Source: Belnapia sp. (GTDB lineage: Bacteria > Pseudomonadota > Alphaproteobacteria > Acetobacterales > Acetobacteraceae). From it: a stretch of 15,488 nt of DNA. Below the pieces are notes generated by a model. That model was not told where the DNA came from, ran no database searches, and saw nothing but the letters and a program-made list of their open reading frames with translations. How positions within the stretch are numbered: position 1 is the first letter of the stretch; each line of letters starts with the position of its first letter. Below, piece by piece: positions 1 through 7,436 of this stretch. The position numbers and the translations under genes are program-made. The stretch lies in the NCBI GenBank assembly GCA_028291445.1, contig JAQGIA010000121.1:1-15488 (forward strand), written 5' to 3'.

Positions 1-2
1 GG

Positions 3-797
3 GTCGCCGGGCGGGCCGACCTCGCCATCCCGCTCGATGCCGTGGCCGAAATCCGCCACGGCGCCGGACCGGCGCAGATCGACCGGCTGGACCGCGTCCG
101 CAAGGCGACCGTCGAGGCCGAGACCAATGGCATGCCGTTGGGCGAGGCGACCCGGCTGATCGCCGCGCTGCCCATCATGCAGGCGCTGCCGGCCGGGGTG
201 CGCGAGCGCGAGGTGGGCGACAAGGAGGTGATGGGCGAGCTGTTCGGCGGCTTCGCCATGGCGCTCGGGGCCGGCGTGCTGCTGGTCTACCTGGTTCTGG
301 TGCTGCTGTTCGGCGGCTTCCTGCAGCCGCTGACCATCATGTCGGCGCTGCCGCTCTCGCTCGGCGGGGCGCTGATGGCGCTGCTGCTGGCGCAGAAGGC
401 GCTGGGGGTCTCCGCGGTGATCGGCGTGCTGATGCTGATGGGCATCGTCGCCAAGAACTCCATCCTGCTGGTCGAGTATGCGGTGGAGGCGCGCCGGGCC
501 GGGATGGGGCGCGGCGCCGCGCTGGTCGAGGCGGCGCGCAAGCGGGCCCGGCCGATCGTCATGACCACCATCGCGATGACCGCGGGCATGGCGCATATCG
601 CCGCCGGGATCGGCGCCGATGCCGAGTTCCGCGCGCCCATGGCGCTGGTGGTGATCGGCGGGCTGATCACCTCCACCCTGCTCAGCCTGGTGGTGGTGCC
701 GGCGGTCTATACGGTGGTCGACGACTTCGGCGAATGGGCGATGCGGCTCTGGCGGCGGCCGCCCGCCCCGGCGCCGGCGCTTACCCCCGGCGAGTGA
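3..797 (+). CDS. RND multidrug efflux permease (HAE1/AcrB type), C-terminal part, 5' truncated by window
   Basis: The reading frame is open from the first bases of the window and ends at TGA 795-797, so about 264 C-terminal residues of a protein normally near 1,000-1,050 residues are present. The first ~80 residues are the end of the second periplasmic (porter/docking) half. They are followed by the last transmembrane bundle: helices around LVYLVLVLLFGGF and SALPLSLGGALMALLL, then the conserved GIVAKNSILLVEYA helix and the RPIVMTTIAM loop, and a last helix ending LVVVPAVYTVVDDF. These are hallmarks of proton-driven RND exporters working with a periplasmic adaptor and an outer-membrane channel. 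Its adaptor is presumably upstream, outside the window. The gene converges with the MFS gene on the other strand and their coding ends overlap by 17 bp, leaving no room for a terminator. The substrate cannot be told; the family call is firm. Confidence 0.93.
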   Translation, partial: VAGRADLAIPLDAVAEIRHGAGPAQIDRLDRVRKATVEAETNGMPLGEATRLIAALPIMQALPAGVREREVGDKEVMGELFGGFAMALGAGVLLVYLVLVLLFGGFLQPLTIMSALPLSLGGALMALLLAQKALGVSAVIGVLMLMGIVAKNSILLVEYAVEARRAGMGRGAALVEAARKRARPIVMTTIAMTAGMAHIAAGIGADAEFRAPMALVVIGGLITSTLLSLVVVPAVYTVVDDFGEWAMRLWRRPPAPAPALTPGE

Positions 798-2232
798 GCA
801 GGGAAGCCAGCAGCAGCACGGCCGGGATCGCCGCGGCCAGGGCGAAGCTGCCGCGGAAGGCATCGAGGAAGGCCGCCGGCGGCGCCGCCCCGCCGGCCAG
901 CGCCGCGGCTTCCATGGCGCCGAAGGCCAGGGTCAGCAGCGAGGCGGCGGTGACCACGCCGAGGGTGCGGGTCATCATCGCCAGGCTGCCGGCGACGCCA
1001 CGGTCCTGCCGCGGCAGGGTGGCGATGACGCTATCCGTGTAGCTGACCTGGAGCAGCCCGAGGCCGGCGCCATGCAGCAGCAGCGCCGGCACCACCAGCG
1101 CCAGCGGGGTCGCCGCGCCCCAGCAGGCCATCGACCCCAGCCCGAGCCCGATCAGCCCGATGCCGAGCCCGACCAGCCGCCGCGCCGGGACCCGTCCCAG
1201 CAGCCAGCCGCCCGGCGCCGCGGCCAGCATGGTCCCGGCCGGCGAGGCCGCCAGCACCAGCCCGGCGAGGCCGGTCGGCAGTGCGGCGATGCGGGTCAGG
1301 TAGTAGGGCACGAAAAGCAGCACCGCGAAGCCGGCCAGGTTGGCCAGCGCATTGGCGAGGCTCAGCGCGGCGAAGCCGGGCAGGCGGAAGTAATGCGTGG
1401 CGATCACCGGCCGTTCCACGCGCCGGCTGCGGCGGAAGAACATGGTGATGGCAACGGCGAAGACGGCGAGCAGCGGCAAAGCGGCCAGCCCGCTGGTCAG
1501 CCCATTGGCGGCCAGCCGGTTGATCCCCAGCAGCAGGCTGCCGACCGCCAGCGCCAGCAGCGCCGCGCCGGGCAGGTCGAAGCTTTCCCGCGGGCCGGCG
1601 GGCCGCGTGGTGGCGGCGCCGCGCAGCAGCAGCAGCCCGGCCAGGGCGACCGGCGTGCGGAACCAGAACACCGCCTCCCATCCCCAGCGCGCCACCAGCC
1701 AGCCGCCGAGCAGCGGGCCGAGCACCGAGCCCAGGGCGAAGATCAGGGTATAGAGGCCGAGGACGCGCGGCCGCAGCGCTTCCGGGAACCAGCCGGTCAC
1801 CAGGGCCGGGCCGCAGCCGATGACCAGCGCCGCGCCGATGCCCTGGAGCACCCGGCAGGCCAGCAGCCATTCGTAGCCCGGCGCCCAGGAGCACAGCAGA
1901 TAGGCCAGGGCGCTCCAGCCGAGGCCGATGCGGAACACCAGGGCATGGCCGAAGATATCGCCCAGCCGGCCGATGCCGAGCATCAGGCTGCCATAGGTCA
2001 GCACGTAGCAGATCACCAGCCACTGGATCGCCGGCAGGGCCAGGCCGAAATGCGCGGTGATGGCGGGGAAGGCGATGTTCAGCGCGCTGTCCAGCGGCAC
2101 CACCATGGTGCCGAGGCCGACCGCCAGCAGCCGCCCCAGCGCGGCGCCCCTCAGCTCGCACCTGCCCCGTTCGAGCCTGCCCCGTTCGAGCCTGCCCCAT
2201 CGGCACCCGCCCCGTCGGCGCCGCCCCGCCAC
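781..2232 (-). CDS. MFS drug transporter, EmrB/QacA-like (DHA2) family
   Basis: An integral inner-membrane proton antiporter. With the GTG start at 2232 the protein has 483 residues. Visible MFS motifs are motif A after helix 2 (GRLGDIFGHALVF, about residues 88-100), motif B (CRVLQGIGAALVI, about 126-138) and the antiporter motif C in helix 5 (ALGSVLGPLLGGWLV, about 166-180). Helix 1 carries the typical VVPLDSALNIAFPAI. The stop is TAA at 783-781. It follows the EmrA/HlyD-type gene and overlaps it, so the two probably form one tripartite pump. The start is uncertain. GTG 2232 adds an Arg-rich tail of about 30 residues that runs through a 15-bp repeat. CTG 2154 would give a 4-bp CTGA overlap with the hlyD stop and a normal-length N-terminus. 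ATG 2106 would cut into helix 1. The family is sure; the 5' end is not. Confidence 0.88.
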   Translation of the reverse strand: MAGRRRRGGCRWGRLERGRLERGRCELRGAALGRLLAVGLGTMVVPLDSALNIAFPAITAHFGLALPAIQWLVICYVLTYGSLMLGIGRLGDIFGHALVFRIGLGWSALAYLLCSWAPGYEWLLACRVLQGIGAALVIGCGPALVTGWFPEALRPRVLGLYTLIFALGSVLGPLLGGWLVARWGWEAVFWFRTPVALAGLLLLRGAATTRPAGPRESFDLPGAALLALAVGSLLLGINRLAANGLTSGLAALPLLAVFAVAITMFFRRSRRVERPVIATHYFRLPGFAALSLANALANLAGFAVLLFVPYYLTRIAALPTGLAGLVLAASPAGTMLAAAPGGWLLGRVPARRLVGLGIGLIGLGLGSMACWGAATPLALVVPALLLHGAGLGLLQVSYTDSVIATLPRQDRGVAGSLAMMTRTLGVVTAASLLTLAFGAMEAAALAGGAAPPAAFLDAFRGSFALAAAIPAVLLLASLLTRRG

Positions 2233-3284
2233 AGCTTCGCCACGCCTTCCAGCATGTCGCTGAAGCGGCGCTGCCGCCCGGTATCGATGGCGACGGAGGC
2301 GGTCACCCCGGCCCGCAGCGCCGGCTCGCCGGGGAAGGGCTGCAGGCGGATCCGCACCGGCAGGCGCTGCACCACCTTCACCCAATTGCCCGAGGCATTC
2401 TGTGGCGGGAGGATGGCGAATTCCGCCCCGGTGGCCGGGCTGATGCTTTCCACCTCGCCGGTCCAGGTGAGGTCCGGATAGGTGTCCAGCACCACCGCCA
2501 CCCGCTGGCCGACCGCCACATGAGTCAGCGTGGTCTCCTTCAGATTGGCCTCGATCCAGGGCCGCCGGTCGGAGACCAGGGCGAAGACCGGGGTCGCCGC
2601 GCGGATCTGCTCGCCGCGCTGGAGGCGCATGTTCACCACGGTGCCGCCGGTCGGCGCGGTGATGGTGGTGCGTGCCAGGTCGAGCGCCGCCCGGTCGCGG
2701 TCCGCCAGCTTCTCCCGCACCGAGGGGTGCTGGTCCACGACCAGCTCCGGGTCGCCCTTCAGCGTGGTCAGCAGCCGCACCATGCGCTGGCGCAGCACGT
2801 TGATCCGCTCGCGCGCCACCTGGGCGTCGCTGACCGTCTCCTCCACCCGGGTCGCCGGGGCCACGCCGCGGGTCGCCAGATCCTGCTGGCGGCGGGCCTG
2901 GCGCAGCAGGTAATCGGCGCGGCTTTCCAGCTCGCCCAATTCGCTGCGGGTCTCGTGGTAGGTGGCGCGCGCCGTCTCGACCAGCACGCGGGCGGAGTCC
3001 AGCTCCGCCTCGGCCTTATCCAGCGCCATGCGGAAGGGGGCGGGGTCGATCCGCAGCAACAGGCCGCCGGCCTCGACCCGGCTGTGGTCGCGGACCGCGA
3101 CCTCGGCGACGCGGCCGGCGATCTCCGGGGCGATCTGCACGATATCCGCCCGGACATAGGCATTCTCGGTGCTGACGGTGCGGCCGCCGGCCTGCCAGAC
3201 GAGGGCGGCGCCCACCACCGCGAGCGCCGGCACCAGCACCAGCAGGGCGAGCCGCAGCAGGACCCGGCGGCGGGAAGGGCTCAT
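2151..3284 (-). CDS. EmrA/HlyD-type membrane fusion protein (periplasmic adaptor)
   Basis: 377 residues, starting at ATG 3284, which overlaps the marR stop by 4 bp (ATGA). Residues 9-29 form the single N-terminal membrane anchor. NAYVRADIVQIAPEIAGRV (41-59) and VEAGGLLLRIDPAPF (70-84) are the first half of the barrel-sandwich lipoyl domain. Residues ~85-205 form the helical hairpin, and TTITAPTGGTVVN (206-218) is the second lipoyl half. A beta-barrel follows, with the EmrA-typical PPQNASGNWVKVVQRLPVRI near 293-312. The protein should link an inner-membrane MFS pump to an outer-membrane channel, and the MFS gene comes directly after it. Unusually, the C-terminus (356-375) is four tandem pentapeptides, ADGAG, ADGAG, SNGAG, SNGAG, encoded by a 15-bp DNA repeat that lies in the overlap with the next gene. 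Confidence 0.93.
   Translation of the reverse strand: MSPSRRRVLLRLALLVLVPALAVVGAALVWQAGGRTVSTENAYVRADIVQIAPEIAGRVAEVAVRDHSRVEAGGLLLRIDPAPFRMALDKAEAELDSARVLVETARATYHETRSELGELESRADYLLRQARRQQDLATRGVAPATRVEETVSDAQVARERINVLRQRMVRLLTTLKGDPELVVDQHPSVREKLADRDRAALDLARTTITAPTGGTVVNMRLQRGEQIRAATPVFALVSDRRPWIEANLKETTLTHVAVGQRVAVVLDTYPDLTWTGEVESISPATGAEFAILPPQNASGNWVKVVQRLPVRIRLQPFPGEPALRAGVTASVAIDTGRQRRFSDMLEGVAKLWRGGADGAGADGAGSNGAGSNGAGAS
2160..2219 (-). repeat. 15-bp tandem repeat, four copies, at the 3' end of the adaptor gene
   Basis: Four 15-bp units lie in tandem; the two central ones are nearly identical and the outer two diverge by a few bases. As the unit is a multiple of three the adaptor frame is kept, giving Gly/Ala/Ser/Asn pentapeptides. 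In the downstream MFS frame the same DNA reads as Arg-rich pentapeptides (GRLER type). Copy-number change would alter the adaptor tail and the spacing to the MFS start without breaking either frame. Confidence 0.85.
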
Positions 3285-3733
3285 GGCCGCCCCACGCCCG
3301 GTCCCATGGCGAGCAGCGTGGCCTTCACCCGTTCCAGCATCCCGGCCAGCGCCAGGCGTTCCCCGGGCGCCAGCCGGGCCATGGCGTCGTCCAGCAGCTC
3401 GGCCGCGATGCCGCCCATCTCGGCCTGCACCGCCTCGGCCTCGGCGGTCAGGTAGAGCCGCTTGACCCGGCGGTCCGCCGCATCCGGCCGGCGCACCACC
3501 CAGTGCTTGCGCTCCAGCCGGTCGATCATCCGCCCGGCGGTGGGCCGCTCCACCTCCAGCATCTCGGCCAGCTCGGACTGGCTGACGCCGGGGCGACGGT
3601 ACAGCAGGCTGAGGACCAGCCATTGCGAGCGGGTCAGGCCGATGCGCTGCACCCGCCGGTCGAAGGCGGCGCGCATCATCCGCGCCACGTCCGAGATCAG
3701 GAAACCGATGGTGCGGCGGTCATCGAGCGACAC
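3281..3733 (-). CDS. MarR-family transcriptional regulator
   Basis: 150 residues with a GTG start at 3733. A winged helix-turn-helix is visible: helix region GLTRSQWLVLSLLYRRPGVSQ (32-52), recognition part SELAEMLEVERPTAGRMIDRLERKHWV (53-79), and the wing RRPDAADRRVKRLYLT (81-96) with the DxR element typical of MarR proteins. N- and C-terminal helices would form the dimer interface. MarR proteins usually repress an adjacent efflux operon and release DNA on binding a phenolic or lipophilic ligand. This gene heads the minus-strand operon (4-bp overlap with the adaptor gene) and is divergent from a second MFS pump. Autoregulation plus control of both sides through the shared gap is the natural inference. 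The upstream GGCGAG could serve as a modest ribosome-binding site. Confidence 0.92.
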   Translation of the reverse strand: MSLDDRRTIGFLISDVARMMRAAFDRRVQRIGLTRSQWLVLSLLYRRPGVSQSELAEMLEVERPTAGRMIDRLERKHWVVRRPDAADRRVKRLYLTAEAEAVQAEMGGIAAELLDDAMARLAPGERLALAGMLERVKATLLAMGPGVGRP

Positions 3734-3841
3734 GTTGGGGCTCGCCGAAATTGGGTACCCAGGTCACTATCACCCAGGCACTATTCGTCAAGGTACCGAA
3801 ACGCTCGGTGCCAATCATTTGGCCTACGAAATACCCGGCCC
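3734..3841. promoter_or_regulatory. Divergent promoter/operator region between marR and MFS pump
   Basis: This gap is less GC-rich than its flanks. It holds a perfect 10-bp palindrome TGGGTACCCA (3752-3761). An imperfect direct repeat follows, ACCCAGGTCACTAT (3757-3770) and ACCCAGGCACTAT (3772-3784), spaced 15 bp start to start. A second GGTACC lies at 3792-3797. On the minus strand TTGACG (complement of 3786-3791) resembles a -35 box for the marR operon, though no convincing -10 at ideal spacing could be assigned. Repeats in the gap of a divergent marR locus fit operator sites, but the exact operator is inference. Confidence 0.55.
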
Positions 3842-5356
3842 ATGTCCGATAGTCCCATCCTCGACCTGTCGCTTGCCCGCCGGATCATGATCCTGGCCTC
3901 GGTGGTGCTCGGCTCGACCTTGTACGCGACGACCCTGCTGGTCGCCTCCACCCTGCTGCCGCAGATGCAGGGCACCTTCGCCGCGACCGCCGACGAGATC
4001 GCCTGGACCACCACCTTCAACATCCTGGCGACCGCCATCGTCACGCCGACGACCGGCTACCTGGTCAACCGCTTCGGCCGGCGCCGGGTGATGCTGACCT
4101 GCGTCAGCGGCTTCACCATCGCCACCTGGCTTTGCGGCCAGGCGGGTTCGCTGGAGACCGTGGTGTTGTGGCGGATCGTCCAGGGCGGCATCGGCGCGCC
4201 GGTGGTGCCGCTCGCCAATGCGATCGTGCTGGACAGCTTCCCGCGCCGCCAGGCCGGGATGGTGAGTTCGATCTTCGGGATGACGGTGGTGCTGGGGCCG
4301 GTCATCGGCCCGGTCTTCGGCGGCATGCTGGCCGAGGCCTACAACTGGCGCTGGGCCTTCTACATGATCGTCCCGGCCGGGGCGCTGGCGGTGGTGGCGA
4401 TCCGCCTGACCCTGCCGGCGGACCGCCCGGGCGAGCGGGTGCCGCTCGACTGGACCGGCTTCCTGGCGCTCGCCACCGCCATCGCCTGCGTCCAGCTGGT
4501 GCTGTCGCGCGGCCAGCGGCTGGACTGGTACGAGAGCCCCGAGATCATGATCGAGACCGGCCTCGCCGTGCTGGCCTTCTATTTCTTCCTCGCCCATAGC
4601 CTGACCACGCGGCGGCCCTTCCTGAACCTCGGCCTGCTGCTGAACCGCGACTATGCGCTCGGGCTGGTGCTGGTCTTCATCTATGGGATGGTGAACTTCA
4701 CCCCGATCGTGCTGCTGCCGTCGCTGTTGCAGCAGCATGCGGGCTATCCGGATTCCATCATCGGCATGGTGGTCGGCTATCGCGGGATCGGCGGCACCAT
4801 CGGCTTCGCCAGCACGCTGGTGATCGGCCGCTGGGACCCGCGGCTCGGCATGGGGCTCGGCTTCGCGCTGCTGGTGGTCTCCGGCCTGTGGCTGGCCAGC
4901 CTCGACCTCAACGTCGGCACCAACGAGCTGCTGCTGAACGCGGTGCTGCAGGGCGTGGCGGTCGGCATCGTCTGGGTGCCGCTGACGGTGATGACCTTCT
5001 CGACCCTGCCGGCGCGCGACATGGCGGAGGCGATGGCGCTGTTCCACCTGCTGCGCAACATCGGCTCCAGCCTGTTCATCTCGCTCAGCGTGACGCAGAT
5101 CGTCAGCGCCACGGCGATGAACTACAGCCGGATGACCGAGCTGATCACCCCCTACAACCGGGTGCTGACCACCCCGGGGCTGATGGGCGGCTGGACCATC
5201 GAGACGCTGCCCGGATTGCAGGGGCTGAGCCGCGAGATCAACCGGCAGGCGGCGATGATCGGCTACGTGAACGCCTTCGGGATGTACACCCTGGCCTCGG
5301 CCGCGGCGATCGTGCTGGTGATGCTGGCGCGGGGGCGGCGCCGAGCGGCGGGATGA
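3842..5356 (+). CDS. MFS multidrug transporter, DHA2/EmrB family
   Basis: 504 residues, close to the ~510 of EmrB, with 14 predicted membrane helices. Visible motifs are GYLVNRFGRRRVM (motif A, 72-84), LWRIVQGGIGAPVVPL (motif B, 109-124) and the DHA2 helix-5 motif VVLGPVIGPVFGGML (149-163). NWRWAFYMIVPAG (168-180) is also highly typical of EmrB-like pumps. It is expected to expel lipophilic compounds through the inner membrane, usually with an EmrA-type adaptor. The only adaptor nearby is encoded divergently, 557 bases upstream, behind marR, so it may be shared by both MFS proteins. ATG 3842 was chosen because helix 1 follows about 14 residues later; the sequence before it lacks a clear Shine-Dalgarno. 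TGA is at 5354-5356. Confidence 0.93.
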   Translation: MSDSPILDLSLARRIMILASVVLGSTLYATTLLVASTLLPQMQGTFAATADEIAWTTTFNILATAIVTPTTGYLVNRFGRRRVMLTCVSGFTIATWLCGQAGSLETVVLWRIVQGGIGAPVVPLANAIVLDSFPRRQAGMVSSIFGMTVVLGPVIGPVFGGMLAEAYNWRWAFYMIVPAGALAVVAIRLTLPADRPGERVPLDWTGFLALATAIACVQLVLSRGQRLDWYESPEIMIETGLAVLAFYFFLAHSLTTRRPFLNLGLLLNRDYALGLVLVFIYGMVNFTPIVLLPSLLQQHAGYPDSIIGMVVGYRGIGGTIGFASTLVIGRWDPRLGMGLGFALLVVSGLWLASLDLNVGTNELLLNAVLQGVAVGIVWVPLTVMTFSTLPARDMAEAMALFHLLRNIGSSLFISLSVTQIVSATAMNYSRMTELITPYNRVLTTPGLMGGWTIETLPGLQGLSREINRQAAMIGYVNAFGMYTLASAAAIVLVMLARGRRRAAG

Positions 5357-5526
5357 CGCGGCCGGGTGACGCGGCGGGCAATTGCGTGGGGCTGCCCGAT
5401 GCGGGAAGATCATCCTGCTGCCAAACCGTATCGAGAATCCTGAAGGGGTGCCTGTCCTGCCGCGGCCTTGTCCGACCTATCCCCCAGGGCCGAGGCCGGA
5501 GGGCGAAGCGATCACGGCGCCCATCG
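5357..5526. other. Intergenic gap before the hydrolase gene
   Basis: 170 bases with no gene that I can support. A short direct repeat TGACGCGGC occurs at 5354 and 5366. A GGAGGG at 5498-5503 is too far (23 bases) from the hydrolase ATG to be its obvious ribosome-binding site. No convincing terminator for the MFS gene is visible. Confidence 0.4.
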
Positions 5527-6528
5527 ATGCCGCCTAGGCTTGCCGCCGCCTGCCTCGGCCTGCTGCTGCTTGCCGGCTGCACGCCGGCGCTGCGGCCGGC
5601 CGGCCCGCCCATCCAGGCGCCCGAGGCGATGCGCGATGCCTTCGTCATGGCGGATGGGGCGAGGCTGCCCTATGCCGCCTGGCTGCCGCCGGGACCGCCG
5701 CGCGCCATCATCCTCGGGCTGCACGGCTTCGGCGATTATTCCTTCAATTCCGTCGACATTCCGGCCCCGCTGTTCACCGCCGCCGGCATCGGCGTCTTCG
5801 CCTATGACCAGCGCGGCTTCGGCGCCGGGCGGCACAGCGGCATCTGGGCCGGCGGCGATACCCTGGCGGCCGATGCCACGGCGGTCACCCGGCTGGTGCG
5901 AGGGCGCTACCCCGGCGTCCCCATCATCCTGATGGGCGAGAGCATGGGCGTCGCGGTGCTGCTGGTCGCCGCCACCGGCGCCGACCCGCCGCCGGCCGAT
6001 GGCTATGTCCTGCTGGCCCCCGGCATCCGCGGCCGCGCGACCATGGGCGGCTTCGCCCGCTCGGCGCTGGAATTCGCCGCCCATGCCATCCCGGCGGTGG
6101 GCTTCAACGGCGGCGCCCCCGGCTTCGTGCCGTCCGACAACCCGGAGGCGATGCGCCGCTGGTCGGCCGATCCGCTGACCCTGAAGACCTTCCGCGTCGA
6201 CCTGCTGTACGGGCTGGTGAACCTGATGGACGCGGCCCTGGCCGCAGCGCCGCGCTTCGACCGGCGGGCCCTGGTGCTCTATGGCGGCAAGGACGTCATC
6301 GTGCCGGCGCGGCCGGTCCGGCGGCTGCTGCGGGATCTGCCCGAGACGCCGGCGCGGCGGCTGGCCTTCTACCCGGAAGGCTACCACCTGCTGCTGCGCG
6401 ACCGGGAGCGCGCCGTGGTGGCGCGGGACATCATCGCCTGGCTTGCCGCACCGGATGCGCCGCTGCCCTCGGGGGCCGATGCCGCCGCCACGGCCTGGCT
6501 GGCCGGGCCGGCGGAGCCGCGGCCATGA
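5527..6528 (+). CDS. Lipoprotein alpha/beta hydrolase (monoacylglycerol lipase / serine aminopeptidase S33-like)
   Basis: 333 residues. The N-terminus is a lipoprotein signal: a short basic start, a hydrophobic stretch and the lipobox LLAGC with Cys18, so the mature protein should be lipid-anchored outside the cytoplasm. The alpha/beta-hydrolase fold shows the oxyanion segment LGLHGFGDY (63-71), FAYDQRGFG (91-99), the nucleophile elbow GESMG with Ser139, the acid in LYGGKDVIVP (Asp256) and the catalytic His287 in EGYHLLL. This resembles monoglyceride lipases of the Hydrolase_4 group, so the likely reaction is ester hydrolysis of a lipid, but the substrate is not shown. Its stop overlaps the deacetylase start (ATGA), so the two are translationally coupled. 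A Lys-free, Ala/Pro-rich tail (308-333) is probably disordered. ATG 5527 is the only good start in frame before the signal. Confidence 0.88.
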   Translation: MPPRLAAACLGLLLLAGCTPALRPAGPPIQAPEAMRDAFVMADGARLPYAAWLPPGPPRAIILGLHGFGDYSFNSVDIPAPLFTAAGIGVFAYDQRGFGAGRHSGIWAGGDTLAADATAVTRLVRGRYPGVPIILMGESMGVAVLLVAATGADPPPADGYVLLAPGIRGRATMGGFARSALEFAAHAIPAVGFNGGAPGFVPSDNPEAMRRWSADPLTLKTFRVDLLYGLVNLMDAALAAAPRFDRRALVLYGGKDVIVPARPVRRLLRDLPETPARRLAFYPEGYHLLLRDRERAVVARDIIAWLAAPDAPLPSGADAAATAWLAGPAEPRP

Positions 6529-7436
6529 ATGCCTCGCACCGCCCCCTGGTGAAGGTCGGGCCGGGCCGATCGGCCGGCTTGGGCGCCGATCGGGGCGCCG
6601 ACTTCGGCGGCATCCTCCATCACTGGTCGCCGGCGCCGGTGCCGCGGGCCTCGCTCTGGCTGCATGGCCTGGGCCTGCTCGCCGTGGCGGCGGAGCCCGC
6701 CGTCTGGCCGCAGGTGCTCGGCCTGGTCGCCTGCAACCACGCGCTGCTCGGCGCCCTGATGCATCCGCGCAGCGCCCTGCTCGGCCCCATCATGGTGCGG
6801 CTGCCGGCGAGCCAGCCGCGGGCGGTGGCGCTGACCTTCGACGATGGGCCGGACCCGGCGGTGACGCCCCGGGTGCTCGACCTGCTGGACCATGCCGGCG
6901 CCCGGGCGAGCTTCTTCGCCATCGGCGAGCGGGCCCAGCGCCATGGCGCCCTGCTGCGCGAGGTGGTCCGGCGCGGCCATACGGTGGAGAATCATTCCCA
7001 TCGCCACCGCGCCAGCTTCGCCTGCGGCGGGCTCGGGGCGCTGCGGCGGGAGGTGGTGCGGGCGCAGCAGGCCATCGCCGATGCGACCGGCGTGGCGCCG
7101 CGCTGCTTCCGCGCGCCGATGGGCCTGCGCAGCCCCTTGCTGGACCCGGTGCTGGCGACGGAGGGGCTGCGCCTGGTCGCCTGGACCCGGCGCGGCTACG
7201 ACACCCGGCCGGGCGACCCCCGGAGGGTACTGGACCGGCTGGTATCCGGCCTGGCCGGGCGCGACATCCTGCTGCTGCATGATGGCGGCCTGCCCAATGG
7301 TGCGGCGGGGGTGCCGCCGGTGCTGGCGGTGCTGCCGGCCCTGCTGGCGCGGATCGCCAAGGCCGGGCTCAGCGCCGTGTCGCTGGCGGGAGTCCCGTCG
7401 CGTCCCGAGGCGGCCGGCGCAGCCGCCGGGCAATGA
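6525..7436 (+). CDS. Membrane-anchored polysaccharide deacetylase (NodB domain, CE4)
   Basis: 303 residues. After ~40 polar residues there are one or two hydrophobic segments (about 42-57 and 62-79), then a NodB/CE4 domain from about residue 97. Motif 1 is TFDDGPD (104-110), with the catalytic base and metal-binding Asp at 106/107. Motif 2 is HSHRH (157-161), with both metal His residues. Motif 3 is RAPMG (196-200), and the last motif is LLLHDG with His252. All metal and catalytic residues seem present, so it is likely an active zinc-dependent deacetylase of N- or O-acetylated sugars facing the periplasm. ATG 6525 overlaps the hydrolase stop by 4 bp. Its 3' end overlaps the oppositely oriented glycosyltransferase by 68 bp. 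Next to aryl polyene glycolipid genes, a role in trimming an acetylated sugar headgroup is possible, but that is inference; peptidoglycan or exopolysaccharide could equally be the target. Confidence 0.9.
   Translation: MNASHRPLVKVGPGRSAGLGADRGADFGGILHHWSPAPVPRASLWLHGLGLLAVAAEPAVWPQVLGLVACNHALLGALMHPRSALLGPIMVRLPASQPRAVALTFDDGPDPAVTPRVLDLLDHAGARASFFAIGERAQRHGALLREVVRRGHTVENHSHRHRASFACGGLGALRREVVRAQQAIADATGVAPRCFRAPMGLRSPLLDPVLATEGLRLVAWTRRGYDTRPGDPRRVLDRLVSGLAGRDILLLHDGGLPNGAAGVPPVLAVLPALLARIAKAGLSAVSLAGVPSRPEAAGAAAGQ

Noticed and set aside
1072..2481. A 469-codon plus-strand open frame opposite the MFS/adaptor genes
   Set aside because: Gln/Arg/Pro-rich shadow translation; the minus-strand MFS and EmrA motifs explain the region.
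2151..3623. Longer version of the EmrA gene starting at 3623
   Set aside because: The extra 113 residues overlap marR in another frame and are low-complexity. ATG 3284 gives the ATGA overlap and puts the membrane anchor at the N-terminus as expected.
3824..5413. A 529-codon minus-strand open frame opposite the DHA2 MFS gene
   Set aside because: The product is a His/Gln/Asp/Arg-rich string without a fold signature, and the + strand MFS motifs are unambiguous.
4888..5526. Upstream extension of the hydrolase frame into the MFS gene
   Set aside because: The extension is Arg/Gly/Asp-rich shadow sequence. A clear lipoprotein signal starts at ATG 5527.
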